From the NCBI GenBank assembly GCA_020638095.1, contig JACKJF010000003.1:496001-560000 (forward strand): a stretch of DNA of 64,000 bases, written 5' to 3'. Positions 1-8,287 of the stretch are shown here, piece after piece. Made by a program: the position numbers and the translations under genes. How positions within the stretch are numbered: the stretch's first letter is position 1; the number at the start of each line of letters is the position of its first letter. Source of the stretch: Hyphomicrobiaceae bacterium (GTDB taxonomy: Bacteria > Pseudomonadota > Alphaproteobacteria > Rhizobiales > Devosiaceae). The notes under the pieces were generated by a model. It searched no databases, had not been told where the DNA came from, and saw only the letters and a program-made list of their open reading frames with translations.

Positions 1-144
1 CCGCGCCCGGGCCGGGTCATCGACGTCATCGAATCGACCCTTCCCCGCGACCGCCCGCTTGAAATTCGCGAAAGCGCCGCGTTTCTCACCATCGCCCACC
101 GGGTCCGCGAGGGCCTGAGGGCCGGGCATTCCTATGAGGAGTGA
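1..144 (+). CDS. ABC transporter ATP-binding protein, C-terminal fragment
   Basis: The first 47 codons in frame 1 read through to a TGA at 142-144. They encode the tail of a nitrate/taurine/NMT1-class ABC ATPase. The stretch with RPGRV...I...LPR, followed by F...HRVREGLRAGHSYEE, is typical of the C-terminus of these ATPases. The Walker motifs and the start lie outside the window. Two permeases and a periplasmic binding protein follow on the same strand, so this should be the energising subunit of that importer. The downstream gene starts within a few bases of the stop, and its ribosome binding site lies inside the last codons of this gene. Confidence 0.8.
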   Translation, partial: PRPGRVIDVIESTLPRDRPLEIRESAAFLTIAHRVREGLRAGHSYEE

Positions 145-148
145 GGAG

Positions 149-682
149 ATGGACGGGTTTTTTGGTCGCGCCGTTGGCTTTTTCAGGCTGATTGGATTGG
201 TGCTGGCGTTTTGGGTTTTTGCGTTGGCAGCAAATGGCCAGGAACCGCAACCCATGGACGTGCAAAGCGACGGCACCTTCACCGCCTACGCCTATCTGAC
301 CGACAATTTTGACTGGCTTCAGGGATATGACGGGACGGCGCTGCCCGCCATAACGCCGAAAGGGGAGTTTGCTCCGGGAGAGCGCGGTGCGGTGGCACTT
401 GTCTTCAGCCACCCGGCGCCCAATGGCGGGCTCGTGCGGATCAGCTGCCAGCTGACGGCGACAAAGCCGGACGGAACAGTTCAGAAATTCGATCCCGACT
501 TTTGTCACTACGGACCCGTCGGCCCGGCCGACATCTTCTATCCCTCGCAGACGACATTCTATTTTGCCGCGGGGGAAGACGAGCCACCCGGTCTGGCGCG
601 CTTCGACATCGCCGTTCGAGACCTGCATTCGGATCGCATGGTGACCCTCTCGGTGAGCTACAAAACGGGCGGTGTCCAATGA
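149..682 (+). CDS. Hypothetical secreted protein in ABC importer operon
   Basis: A 177-residue protein with an N-terminal hydrophobic segment at about residues 10-28, ending near ALAANGQ, which looks like a signal peptide. The mature part is rich in beta-prone residues and has two cysteines (ISCQL and DFCHYG) that could pair in the periplasm. I recognise no family. The ATG at 149 has GAGGAG seven bases upstream; an in-frame ATG at 134 overlaps the ATPase stop but is less well placed. The stop overlaps the next start as ATGA, so it is translationally coupled within the importer operon. An accessory periplasmic role is an inference from context only. Confidence 0.65.
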   Translation: MDGFFGRAVGFFRLIGLVLAFWVFALAANGQEPQPMDVQSDGTFTAYAYLTDNFDWLQGYDGTALPAITPKGEFAPGERGAVALVFSHPAPNGGLVRISCQLTATKPDGTVQKFDPDFCHYGPVGPADIFYPSQTTFYFAAGEDEPPGLARFDIAVRDLHSDRMVTLSVSYKTGGVQ

Positions 683-825
683 CTCTCGACGGGCAAAGCA
701 TGCGCGAACGGTGGCTCGAAATGCATGAAAGTGCCGCCCTCCTCACCATCGGTGGCCCTGTCCCGGCCGAAGCAAAGCAGAGCGCCGGGATTTCGAAACG
801 CTGGCATTCGGGCGCGTCGGAATGA
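679..825 (+). CDS. Small 48-residue hypothetical protein, coupled between operon genes
   Basis: A short ORF that starts in an ATGA overlap with the secreted-protein gene and ends in an ATGA overlap with the first permease. It encodes a polar, soluble 48-residue peptide (begins MTLDGQSMRERW, ends RWHSGASE) without a signal peptide or membrane segment. Two exact stop/start overlaps in a row are good evidence that it is translated, because they keep ribosomes moving from the upstream gene to the permease. No family is recognised. It may simply act as a coupling peptide. Confidence 0.45.
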   Translation: MTLDGQSMRERWLEMHESAALLTIGGPVPAEAKQSAGISKRWHSGASE

Positions 826-1703
826 CCGCCTGGTGGCGCACCAACAAGCTGATCCCGATCCTGACCGTTGTCGCGGCGATCCTGCTTTTCTGGTACGCCA
901 TGGCCGTGGTGATGAATTCGCCCTGGCAGATCCGCCTCAACGAGCGCGCCGGCGCCGAGGTCGGGTTCACCGAGTTCGTTCTTCAGACCTATGACCAGGC
1001 CAAGCCGGTTCTACCGGTCCCCCATCAGATTTTGGCCGTCATCTGGGACGCGACGGTCAACACCGATATCAACTCGCCCCGGTCGCTGGCCTATCATGCC
1101 CTCGTCACCCTTTCGGCGACGCTCTGGGGCTTTGCCTTCGGCACCGTGCTTGGCATCCTGCTGGCCGTCGCGATCATTCACAACGACGCCTCGGACCGCT
1201 CGCTGATGCCCTGGATCATCGCGAGCCAGACCGTGCCCATTCTCGCCATCGCGCCGATGATCGTCGTCGGCCTTGCCGCCTTCTCCATCACCGGCCTTGT
1301 GCCCAAGGCGATCATTTCCATGTATCTCAGCTTCTTTCCGGTGGTGGTCGGCATGGTCAAGGGCCTCCGCGCGCCCGACCGGCTCGAACTCGATCTGATG
1401 CGCACCTACAATGCCAGCGCCTTTCAGGTTTTCACGAAACTGCGCTGGCCCTCCGCCATGCCCTTTCTCTTCGCCTCGATGCGCGTTGGCATCGCCATAT
1501 CGCTGATTGGCGCGGTGGTCGGCGAACTCTCCAACGCCGCCGGCGGCGGGCTTGGCGTGCGGCTCCTGACCGGTTCCTATAACGGCCAGACGATCCAGAT
1601 CTGGGCGGCGCTCCTTCTTGCCGCGGCGCTGGCGGCAACCCTTGTCGGGCTGGTCGGCGTTGTCGAACGGCTCGTCGCCCGGCAGATGGGAGCCCGGACA
1701 TGA
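822..1703 (+). CDS. ABC transporter permease (NMT1/taurine type), first
   Basis: A 293-residue inner-membrane permease. A single N-terminal membrane helix (about residues 10-30) and a periplasmic loop precede a core of about five to six helices. The cytoplasmic coupling loop reads DLMRTYNASAFQVFTKLRWPSAMP, a form of the EAA loop that contacts the ATPase. It belongs to the BPD_transp_1 superfamily, as in SsuC/TauC/ThiX permeases. Its start overlaps the 48-residue ORF and its stop overlaps the second permease, each by four bases, so stoichiometric synthesis is likely. The substrate cannot be read from the sequence; a small organic anion or pyrimidine precursor would fit the family. Confidence 0.85.
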   Translation: MTAWWRTNKLIPILTVVAAILLFWYAMAVVMNSPWQIRLNERAGAEVGFTEFVLQTYDQAKPVLPVPHQILAVIWDATVNTDINSPRSLAYHALVTLSATLWGFAFGTVLGILLAVAIIHNDASDRSLMPWIIASQTVPILAIAPMIVVGLAAFSITGLVPKAIISMYLSFFPVVVGMVKGLRAPDRLELDLMRTYNASAFQVFTKLRWPSAMPFLFASMRVGIAISLIGAVVGELSNAAGGGLGVRLLTGSYNGQTIQIWAALLLAAALAATLVGLVGVVERLVARQMGART

Positions 1704-2809
1704 CGCGCCTCACCGGCCTGCCAAGGCTCTTGCTGCTTGTTGTTGGCCTTGCCGCCGCGATCGGCTTTGTCCTTGCGCTCGGCGACGGCATGGATGCCGC
1801 GGGCTTTCTCGCCTACTTCGCCTTTACCCTCTTCTCCCTCGTCCGGCTGGCTCATCCGCTGACCTACTGGCTCGACGCGGCGCTTGCCGTTTTTGGTGCC
1901 GCATCGCTTCTGCTCGCGCTTCCGGTCAGCGAATTCGGCGCGCCCGCCTATTTCTGGCTGGCGCTGGTCTGCACTTGGCTGACCACCTGGCTTTTCGTCG
2001 AGGAGCTCTCGGCCGAAATCCGCGCCCAGCGCCTTGACGCCCGCCTGTTCGGCCTCGTCATCCCGGCCCTATTCGGGATCGTCCTCATCTTCATCTGGGA
2101 AATCCTGACCCGCGGGGCCAACGTGCCCCAGGTCATCCTGCCGCCGCCAAGTGCCATCTGGGAAAAGCTAGTGGAGTCGGTGCCAACCCTCTGGGCCGAT
2201 TTCCAGCAGACATTCCTCAAAGCGGTGCTGGCCGGCTACGTCATGGGCTGTGTTTCCGGATTTGTCGTCGCGATCCTCGTCGACCGGTCGCCCTTCCTCA
2301 AGCGCGGCCTTCTGCCCATCGGCAATTTTGTCTCCGCCCTTCCCATCATCGGCATCGCGCCGATCATGGTCATGTGGTTCGGCTTTGACTGGCAGTCCAA
2401 GGCCGCCGTGGTCGTGGCGATGACCTTTTTCCCGATGCTGGTGAACACGGTCGCCGGCCTCGGCGCCACCGGCCATATCGAACGCGACCTGATGCACACC
2501 TACGCTGCCTCCTATTGGCAGACGCTTCTCAAGCTGCGTCTACCCGCCGCGGCGCCGTTCATCTTCAACGCGTTGAAAATCAACTCGACTCTTGCCCTGA
2601 TCGGGGCCATCGTGGCGGAATTCTTCGGGACCCCTATTGTGGGTATGGGCTTCCGGATATCGACCGAGGTCGGCAAGCTTGCCATCGACCTCGTCTGGGC
2701 GGAGATCGCCGTCGCGGCGGTTGCGGGCTCCGCCTTCTACGGGCTCATCGCACTCATCGAGAGGGCGGTGACCTTCTGGCATCCGTCCGTCCGTGGTGGA
2801 CGGGCGTAA
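1700..2809 (+). CDS. ABC transporter permease (NMT1/taurine type), second, N-terminally extended
   Basis: A 369-residue permease whose C-terminal part (from about residue 120) is a standard BPD_transp_1 domain. Its coupling loop (DLMHTYAASYWQTLLKLRLP) closely resembles that of the preceding permease. The first 110 or so residues form three to four additional hydrophobic helices that ordinary permeases of about 260 residues lack. The two permeases probably form a heterodimer. The ATG overlaps the upstream stop. About 70 bases separate this gene from the binding protein, a wider gap than elsewhere in the operon. Confidence 0.85.
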   Translation: MTRLTGLPRLLLLVVGLAAAIGFVLALGDGMDAAGFLAYFAFTLFSLVRLAHPLTYWLDAALAVFGAASLLLALPVSEFGAPAYFWLALVCTWLTTWLFVEELSAEIRAQRLDARLFGLVIPALFGIVLIFIWEILTRGANVPQVILPPPSAIWEKLVESVPTLWADFQQTFLKAVLAGYVMGCVSGFVVAILVDRSPFLKRGLLPIGNFVSALPIIGIAPIMVMWFGFDWQSKAAVVVAMTFFPMLVNTVAGLGATGHIERDLMHTYAASYWQTLLKLRLPAAAPFIFNALKINSTLALIGAIVAEFFGTPIVGMGFRISTEVGKLAIDLVWAEIAVAAVAGSAFYGLIALIERAVTFWHPSVRGGRA

Positions 2810-2878
2810 TCTGGTGCGCATCCGGGACGGAACGCGTGTCCGGCCGGTGCATGACCGACAACGAAAGGGAACGACAAT

Positions 2879-3865
2879 ATGAAGAAGTTGATGACAGGGT
2901 TGCTCGCAGGGGCGCTGGTTCTGGCCGTGGCGCCGGCAGCGATGGCGGCGGACGCTCTGACGCTGCAGCTCAAATGGGTAACCCAGGCCCAGTTTGCCGG
3001 CTATATCGTGGCCAAGGCCAAGGGCTATTACAGCGATGCCGATCTCGACGTGACCATTCTTCCCGGCGGGCCGAACATTGCCCCCGAGCAGGTGATCGCC
3101 GGCGGTGGCGCTGACATCATCGTTGACTGGATGGGTGGCGCCGTTGCCGCCCGCGAAAAAGGCGTGCCGCTCGTCAACATCGCCCAGCCGTTCAAGCGCT
3201 CTGGCCTGATGATGATCTGCCCGACCGAAACCGGCATCACCTCCGAAGCCGACTTCCCGGGCCACACGCTCGGCGTCTGGTTCTACGGCAACGAATATCC
3301 GTTCTTCGCCTGGATGAACAAGCTTGGCCTGGCGACCGACGGGTCCGAAGGCGGCGTCACGGTTCTGCAGCAGAGCTTCGACATCCAGCCGATGATCCAG
3401 GGTCAGGCCGACTGCATCTCCGTGATGACCTACAACGAATATGGGCAGGCGCTCGATGCCGGCTACGGCCCCGACAACCTGACCATCTTCAACTACACCG
3501 CCATGGGCAATGACCTGCTCGAAGACGGTCTCTATGTGATGGAAGACACGCTCTCCGATCCGGCCAAGGTCGACGCCTATGTCCGCTTCGTTGAAGCCTC
3601 GATGAAGGGCTGGCAGTACGCGCTCGACAATCCGGAGGAAGCGGCCCAGATCGTGGTCGATTCCGACGAAACCGGCGCGGCCGAACTGGCGCACCAGCTC
3701 TATATGGTGGGCGAGGTCTCCAAGCTCGTTGATGCCAACGATCCGGCGCTCGACATGACGACCTATGACCGCACGGTCAAGGCGCTGCTCGACCAGAAGA
3801 TCATCGCGAACATGCCTGAAGGCGCGTTCACGACCGAAATCACCGACAAGGCGATGAGCATGTAG
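2879..3865 (+). CDS. ABC transporter substrate-binding protein (NMT1/THI5-like)
   Basis: A 328-residue periplasmic binding protein with a clear signal peptide (MKKLMTGLLAGALVLAVAP, predicted cleavage after AMAA). The mature start, LTLQLKWVTQAQFAGYIVAK, is the hallmark of the NMT1/THI5 fold that binds thiamine-pyrimidine or related ligands. AAAGGGAA precedes the ATG at a suitable distance. It is the last gene of the importer operon and is followed at once by a strong intrinsic terminator. The ligand is unresolved: hydroxymethylpyrimidine, riboflavin-like and sulfonate transporters all share this architecture. Confidence 0.85.
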   Translation: MKKLMTGLLAGALVLAVAPAAMAADALTLQLKWVTQAQFAGYIVAKAKGYYSDADLDVTILPGGPNIAPEQVIAGGGADIIVDWMGGAVAAREKGVPLVNIAQPFKRSGLMMICPTETGITSEADFPGHTLGVWFYGNEYPFFAWMNKLGLATDGSEGGVTVLQQSFDIQPMIQGQADCISVMTYNEYGQALDAGYGPDNLTIFNYTAMGNDLLEDGLYVMEDTLSDPAKVDAYVRFVEASMKGWQYALDNPEEAAQIVVDSDETGAAELAHQLYMVGEVSKLVDANDPALDMTTYDRTVKALLDQKIIANMPEGAFTTEITDKAMSM

Positions 3866-3892
3866 GCTTCGCGCCACATGAAACGGTACCGG

Positions 3893-3921
3893 AAGGGGCG
3901 GTCATCCGCCCCTTCTTTTTT
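3893..3921 (+). terminator. Rho-independent terminator of the ABC importer operon
   Basis: A perfect 7-bp GC stem (GGGGCGG at 3895-3901 with CCGCCCC at 3906-3912) around a TCAT loop, followed by TTCTTTTTT. It lies 30 bases after the binding-protein stop and also separates the operon from the convergent Hsp70-like gene. Confidence 0.85.
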
Positions 3922-3927
3922 CGCCAT

Positions 3928-5187
3928 CTACGTTCCGTAGCGCCGCTCAGCCTCGATCGAAAGGCCGATCCCGACACTGCCGAACGCGTCCGTCTCGACG
4001 ATCCGCGCATCCGGAAAAGCCCTGTCGAGGCTCCGGCGCACATAGGGGATGCGCGTGCTGCCACCGGTCAGGATCAAAACCTCGATCGCCTCGGGTCCTA
4101 GGCCCGCGCGCTTCAGTGTCTCCCTTATGGTCGCGGGAATGCGGTCGGCTGCCGGGGCGATGGCGCGGTCAAAGGCCGCCCGGTCGATCCGCGCTCTGAG
4201 GCTGACCTCGTCCCGTTCGAAATCGAGAACGGCGTCCTGACCCTCGGAGAGGGCAATCTTGACCGCCTCGACGGTTCCCGCCAGCGCATGACCGAGATGG
4301 TGCTCGACGATTCTGACCAGATGCTCGACCAGTTCGGCCCGCTCCGCTTCCCGCCAGATGGCACGGATATCGGCCAGGGGCTTTTGCGCATAAAGCCGGT
4401 TGATCCGGTGCCATGTCGCAAGGTCGTGGAACGGCCAGTTCGGCAGCAGGCGTGAACTGCCGATGACCTGCGTGCCATGCCCGAGCTTCGGCATCACCGC
4501 GCGGAACGACAGCAACTGGTCGAAATCCGTGCCGCCCACATGCACGCCCGCGGTTGCCAGAATATCATTGGAGCGGTCGGCCCGCCGCCGCCCCTCGGGT
4601 GACAGGCGGATGATGGTGAAATCCGATGTGCCGCCGCCAATGTCGGCGACGAGCGCCAGTTCCTCGCCGGTCACGTGCCGCTCATGGTCAAGCGCCGCTG
4701 CGATCGGCTCGTACTGGAACGAAATCTCCTCGAATCCTGCCGCCTTGACCGCAGCCGCCAACTGGCCCTCGGCTTCCCGGTCCGCAAGTGGATCGTCGTC
4801 GACGAACTGGACCGGGCGCCCGACCACCGCCGCGGTCAGCGTTTCGCCGGAACTTCGTTCCGCCCTTTGTCTGAGTTCGGAAACGAAGCGCGAAACGATG
4901 TCGCCGAACGCAATGCGCTTCTGCCGCACCCGTGTCGTCTCGTTCATGAGAGACGTGCCGAGCACGCTCTTGAGCGACCGCATCAGCCGACCGCTCACCC
5001 CTTCGGCATATTCGGCGATGGCTCTTCGTCCGAAATGGGTGTCGTCATCCTCGAAGCTGAAAAAGATGACCGAGGGTATGGTCACGTCCCCACCTTCGAG
5101 CGGTAGAAGTTCGGCCACTCCGGCACGCACGCGACCAAGGGTCGAGTTGGACGTGCCGAAGTCCAATCCGCAGTGGTTGCGCGACAT
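3928..5187 (-). CDS. Hsp70 family protein, YegD-like
   Basis: A 419-residue actin-fold ATPase of the Hsp70 superfamily that lacks the full substrate-binding domain of DnaK (the DnaK in this window has 636 residues). The phosphate-1 motif is GLDFGTSNSTLG at residues 7-18. The phosphate-2 motif is DIGGGTSD near 182-189. The adenosine motif LTGGSTRIP lies near 376. This resembles E. coli YegD, a putative chaperone of unknown client. It is monocistronic and convergent with the ABC operon. Function beyond ATP binding is inferred from the family. Confidence 0.85.
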   Translation of the reverse strand: MSRNHCGLDFGTSNSTLGRVRAGVAELLPLEGGDVTIPSVIFFSFEDDDTHFGRRAIAEYAEGVSGRLMRSLKSVLGTSLMNETTRVRQKRIAFGDIVSRFVSELRQRAERSSGETLTAAVVGRPVQFVDDDPLADREAEGQLAAAVKAAGFEEISFQYEPIAAALDHERHVTGEELALVADIGGGTSDFTIIRLSPEGRRRADRSNDILATAGVHVGGTDFDQLLSFRAVMPKLGHGTQVIGSSRLLPNWPFHDLATWHRINRLYAQKPLADIRAIWREAERAELVEHLVRIVEHHLGHALAGTVEAVKIALSEGQDAVLDFERDEVSLRARIDRAAFDRAIAPAADRIPATIRETLKRAGLGPEAIEVLILTGGSTRIPYVRRSLDRAFPDARIVETDAFGSVGIGLSIEAERRYGT

Positions 5188-5210
5188 GATCTGATCCAGT
5201 GAAGCGGGGT

Positions 5211-5227
5211 GCGCCTCTTAGAGGCGC
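5211..5227. repeat. Short perfect inverted repeat upstream of the Hsp70-like gene
   Basis: GCGCCTC (5211-5217) and GAGGCGC (5221-5227) form a 7-bp stem with a TTA loop, about 24 bases upstream of the Hsp70-like start. On the + strand only AAAT follows, so it is a poor terminator. It could be a regulatory hairpin in the 5' leader of the gene or a protein-binding site. Confidence 0.4.
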
Positions 5228-5272
5228 AAATCGCATGGGTCAACCGGCCATCAGCAGAAACCTCGGCAAGCG

Positions 5273-5304
5273 GAAACGGGCTCCCGTTCGGGGGAGCCCG
5301 TTTC
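5273..5304. repeat. 13-bp perfect hairpin, possible terminator
   Basis: GAAACGGGCTCCC (5273-5285) pairs perfectly with GGGAGCCCGTTTC (5292-5304) around a 6-base loop. It lies downstream of the minus-strand small secreted gene ending at 5332. A smaller inverted repeat (CTGATTGG 5313-5320, CCAATCAG 5328-5335) overlaps that gene's stop codon. Neither has a long U-run, so termination is likely but not certain. Confidence 0.5.
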
Positions 5305-5331
5305 GCCTCCAGCTGATTGGCGTCCCTCCAA

Positions 5332-5601
5332 TCAGAAAGCGGGCAGTTTCGCCTCGGTATCGATCTTTGGATCACTGCCCGAATCGCCGGCAGCCGGCCA
5401 GGAAACAAAGGGCCATACGGTGGCGCCGCCAAGAGCGTGGGCAAGGGGAAGGGGCTGTCCCGAAAGCCTTAGCGCGTCATAGCGGTCGCCAAGTGCCGGC
5501 AGATCCTCGGACCGATAGAGCGCTGCCGTCGCGCCGCCGGTTTCGGCAAGCGTCGCGATGAGAACAAGAATGAGCGCGGCTTTGGTTCTGAGGCTGGTCA
5601 T
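5332..5601 (-). CDS. Small exported hypothetical protein
   Basis: An 89-residue protein with a hydrophobic N-terminus (about residues 5-27, through TKAALILVLIATLAETGGA) that looks like a signal peptide or anchor. A short polar mature region without a known motif follows. The ATG at 5601 has AAGGA nine bases upstream, which favours it over the longer in-frame ORF. No family is recognised. It stands alone between the Hsp70-like gene and the divergent sugar kinase. Confidence 0.55.
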   Translation of the reverse strand: MTSLRTKAALILVLIATLAETGGATAALYRSEDLPALGDRYDALRLSGQPLPLAHALGGATVWPFVSWPAAGDSGSDPKIDTEAKLPAF

Positions 5602-5785
5602 GTCGATTTGTCCTTCAGTCCGGCATTGCTGATATGGCGCCGACATTGCTCTGACGGTTCCGGCGGCAAAAAGGTTCAAGTGATTTCGGCACCCGCCGAA
5701 CATTTTCGCGGCCGTATGCGCCGGAGCCCTTTTTTGTGAAGCCCATGCGTGATTTGATACCCGAAACGTTTCTGCGGGTTGCGTC

Positions 5786-6706
5786 ATGCCGGCCACCTTT
5801 CTCACCATCACCCTCAATCCGGTCATCGATATTTCCGCGGTCACCGATGTGGTGCGTCCGATCCACAAGACCCGCGTTAGGGAAGAACGCTACGATCCGG
5901 GCGGTGGCGGCATAAACGTCGCGCGGGTGCTCACCAAACTCGGTGGCGAGGTCGATGCGCTTTGCCTGACCGGCGGCGCGACCGGCGTGCTCCTCAACGA
6001 ATTGCTCGAGGCGCACAGCCTCAGGCATCACAAGATCGGAATTTCCGGCAACACCCGCATTTCCTTCAATATTTTCGAGAAGCACACCGGGCTCGAATAT
6101 CGCTTCCTGCCCGACGGGCCTGTGGTCGGCGACGCGGAAATCGCCGCGGTGCTCGACTATGTCACCGCCCACCCAGCCGACTATGTGATTGCCTCGGGCT
6201 CGGCCCCAAACGGCTCGCCGAAGGATATTTTCGTGCAGCTCTCCGAACTGGTCCACCGCCAGGGCGGCAGGTTCGTGCTCGACAGTTCCGGCGAGGCGCT
6301 GAGCACCACGCTCAAACAGGGCCGCTGCTACCTCGTCAAACCGAGCCTCTCGGAACTCGAATTCCTTGCGGGCCACGAACTCGACGAAATCGGCGCACGC
6401 AATACGGCGCAAAAGATCGTCGCCGACGGTCATGCGGAAATCGTCGCGGTCACCCTTGGCGGCCGTGGCGGCATTCTCGCCCACGAGGGCGGCATCGTCC
6501 GGGCGCCGGCCCATCACGTGCCGATCCGCTCGGCGGTTGGCGCCGGCGATTCCTTCGTGGCCGGCATGGTTTGGGCGCTGGGTCAGGGCTGGGACCGCGA
6601 AAAGGCCTTCCGTTTTGCCATGGCGGCCGGGGCGGCCGCAGTTCTGACACCCGGAACCGAACTCTGCCGCGTTCCCGACATCTACCGTATCTTCGAGGCG
6701 GGCTAG
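5786..6706 (+). CDS. 1-phosphofructokinase-family hexose kinase (PfkB family)
   Basis: A 306-residue ribokinase-fold kinase. It has the N-terminal TLNPVIDIS strand, the substrate-binding GGGGINVARVL near residues 39-49, and the C-terminal catalytic GAGDSF signature near 252-257, which supplies the anion hole and base. This is the PfkB/FruK/LacC subgroup that phosphorylates fructose-1-phosphate, fructose-6-phosphate or tagatose-6-phosphate; the exact substrate cannot be assigned. No PTS genes are adjacent. Its stop overlaps the convergent small membrane gene by four bases (CTAG). Confidence 0.85.
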   Translation: MPATFLTITLNPVIDISAVTDVVRPIHKTRVREERYDPGGGGINVARVLTKLGGEVDALCLTGGATGVLLNELLEAHSLRHHKIGISGNTRISFNIFEKHTGLEYRFLPDGPVVGDAEIAAVLDYVTAHPADYVIASGSAPNGSPKDIFVQLSELVHRQGGRFVLDSSGEALSTTLKQGRCYLVKPSLSELEFLAGHELDEIGARNTAQKIVADGHAEIVAVTLGGRGGILAHEGGIVRAPAHHVPIRSAVGAGDSFVAGMVWALGQGWDREKAFRFAMAAGAAAVLTPGTELCRVPDIYRIFEAG

Positions 6707-7041
6707 CCCGAGGGGAAAAGGCTGATCGTCAGGACCCCGAGCGCGAGGGCCGTGCCGAATGGCAAATACCAGAGCGTCAGGAGCGCAAGCGCTGCCGCAA
6801 CCAGTTTCGGCGTGCCCACCACGATCGCGAACCCGGCAAGGCCGAGCCACAAAAGCCCATAGGCAACGAACAGCGGTCCGAGCCGGAAGACGTTGATCTT
6901 GAGGGCTTCGAACACCAGCCGCCAGGGCCCCGGCCGGACGGTCCCCAAATAGCGTCCGCGCAACATGACGTGGACGCCATCGGCCAGCATGTAGCCGCCG
7001 ATGAGGATGGCGATGGTGGCGATCAGCGTGTCGGCTACCAT
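6703..7041 (-). CDS. Small multi-pass membrane protein
   Basis: A 112-residue hydrophobic protein with about three membrane segments (N-terminal DTLIATIAILIGGYML, a middle LFVAYGLLWLGLAGFAIVV, and a C-terminal ALALLTLWYLPFGTALALGV). The ATG at 7041 is chosen because the alternative GTG at 7080 adds a charged stretch before the first helix and abuts irr. It lies downstream of irr on the same strand and may be co-transcribed with it. No family is recognised. Confidence 0.6.
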   Translation of the reverse strand: MVADTLIATIAILIGGYMLADGVHVMLRGRYLGTVRPGPWRLVFEALKINVFRLGPLFVAYGLLWLGLAGFAIVVGTPKLVAAALALLTLWYLPFGTALALGVLTISLFPSG

Positions 7042-7066
7042 GGCGCGTTCAGACCAGGCCTTTCGG

Positions 7067-7519
7067 TCAGGCCTTGTCACTCCGCACCCGGATGACCACG
7101 TCGACGTGGGTGATGGCCATGCCCTTGGGCGCCTCGGGCAACCCGTCGATACGGATCGAGCTGGTCGGAATGTCGATCACCCGCTGCTCGTTCTCGACAT
7201 AGAAATGATGATGGTCCGAAGTATCCGTGTCGAAATAGGACCGGGACGCATCGACCGATATCTCGCGCAACAGGCCCGCCTCGCGGAACTGGTGGAGCGT
7301 ATTGTAGACCGTGGCCAGCGACACCCCGATCCGCTCGTCGGCAGCCTCAGCATGCAACTGCTCGGCGCTCACATGCCGGTGCGGGCCGTCGAACAGCAAC
7401 TCCGCCAGGGCGATGCGCTGGCGCGTCGGCCGAAGCCCGGCCATTCTCAGCACGGCCATCAGGCAAGGCCGCCGCGAGGTGGCAAATCGTGAAATCGGGC
7501 CGGGAATAGGCATGGGCAT
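7067..7519 (-). CDS. irr: Fur-family iron response regulator Irr
   Basis: A Fur-superfamily regulator. The winged-helix region has GLRPTRQRIALAELLF and SLATVYNTLHQFREAGLL, and the dimerisation domain carries the SDHHHF metal-binding cluster. Irr represses or activates iron and haem genes in rhizobia and relatives according to haem status. Position divergent from fabA-fabB is typical of irr in this order, which supports Irr over Fur or Zur. The N-terminal GCPWHD haem motif of Bradyrhizobium Irr is absent. The start is uncertain: in-frame ATGs at 7552, 7519, 7513 and 7459 all lack a strong ribosome binding site. Confidence 0.8.
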   Translation of the reverse strand: MPMPIPGPISRFATSRRPCLMAVLRMAGLRPTRQRIALAELLFDGPHRHVSAEQLHAEAADERIGVSLATVYNTLHQFREAGLLREISVDASRSYFDTDTSDHHHFYVENEQRVIDIPTSSIRIDGLPEAPKGMAITHVDVVIRVRSDKA

Positions 7520-7581
7520 CCGGTCTTGCAAACAACACTTGAGGCCCCACATTGGCCATATCGGTCAAAAGGGTCGCCGCC

Positions 7582-7610
7582 CTTATAGGAAATGCGATAC
7601 GTCGAGACAA
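7582..7610 (-). promoter_or_regulatory. Candidate promoter of irr
   Basis: On the minus strand TTGTCT (7610-7605), a 17-base spacer and TATAAG (7587-7582) fit a housekeeping promoter. The same bases also read CTTG-N18-CCTATAA, one base off the alphaproteobacterial heat-shock consensus CTTG-N17/18-CYTATNT. Transcription would begin about 7575, upstream of every candidate irr start. Confidence 0.5.
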
Positions 7611-7687
7611 GCGGCACGCCGTCACACGTCCCGCCGAAAACGGCCCGAATTGCCTGTAGAATGGCTACCGGGATCGCCCCGACGCAG

Positions 7688-7716
7688 TTGACCGGCCCGA
7701 ACCGGCCCACTAACAC
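7688..7716 (+). promoter_or_regulatory. Candidate promoter of fabAB
   Basis: TTGACC at 7688-7693 and TAACAC at 7711-7716 are separated by 17 bases. This is a plausible housekeeping promoter, placing the transcript start about 24 bases before the fabA ATG at 7748. Confidence 0.45.
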
Positions 7717-7747
7717 TGGGCACCGGAAAATGGGCAGGGAAATGGAT

Positions 7748-8263
7748 ATGGCCGCGCAAAAGAACGCTTATTCCTACGACGAACTGATCGCGCATGGAAA
7801 AGGCGAGCTTCCCGGTCAGATGGACGCCCGCCTTCCCGCGCCGCCGATGCTCATGTTCGACCGCATTACCGAGATCCGCAGCGAGGGCGGTGAATTCGGC
7901 AAGGGGTTCGTGACCGCCGAACTCGATCTTCATCCTGACCTCTGGTTCTTCCACTGCCATTTCATCGGCGACCCGGTCATGCCCGGCTGCCTCGGGCTCG
8001 ACGCGCTCTGGCAGATGGTGGGGTTCTTTCTCGGGTGGAGCGGCTCGCGCGGCAAGGGACGTGCGCTCGGCGGCCAGATCAAGTTCACCGGCCAGGCCAC
8101 GACCGACAAGAAGCTGCTCGAATACCGCATCGACATCAAGCGGCACATGCGTTCGCCGTTGCCCTTCGGCATTGCCACCGGCTCGGTCCGGGCCGACGGC
8201 GAACAGATTTACGTGGCGGAAAACCTGAGGGTGGGACTTATCCCGCTCAATTCCGCCGACTGA
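7748..8263 (+). CDS. fabA: 3-hydroxydecanoyl-[ACP] dehydratase/isomerase FabA
   Basis: 171 residues, the usual FabA length. It dehydrates 3-hydroxydecanoyl-ACP and isomerises the product to cis-3-decenoyl-ACP, the branch point to unsaturated fatty acids. The hot-dog fold active site is visible: His71 in FHCHFIGD and Asp85 in [14 protein letters not shown]. The ATG at 7748 is preferred over 7742 because AGGGA is then eight bases upstream and the N-terminus ([10 protein letters not shown]) matches the family. It is followed 24 bases later by fabB in the same operon. Confidence 0.95.
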   Translation: MAAQKNAYSYDELIAHGKGELPGQMDARLPAPPMLMFDRITEIRSEGGEFGKGFVTAELDLHPDLWFFHCHFIGDPVMPGCLGLDALWQMVGFFLGWSGSRGKGRALGGQIKFTGQATTDKKLLEYRIDIKRHMRSPLPFGIATGSVRADGEQIYVAENLRVGLIPLNSAD

Positions 8264-8287
8264 GTGGGAAACTAGGACGAGGCCGAA

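Noticed and set aside
7067..7552. Classical ferric uptake regulator Fur or zinc regulator Zur
   Set aside because: The HHH cluster and the fabAB neighbourhood fit Irr better; still, the haem motif is missing.
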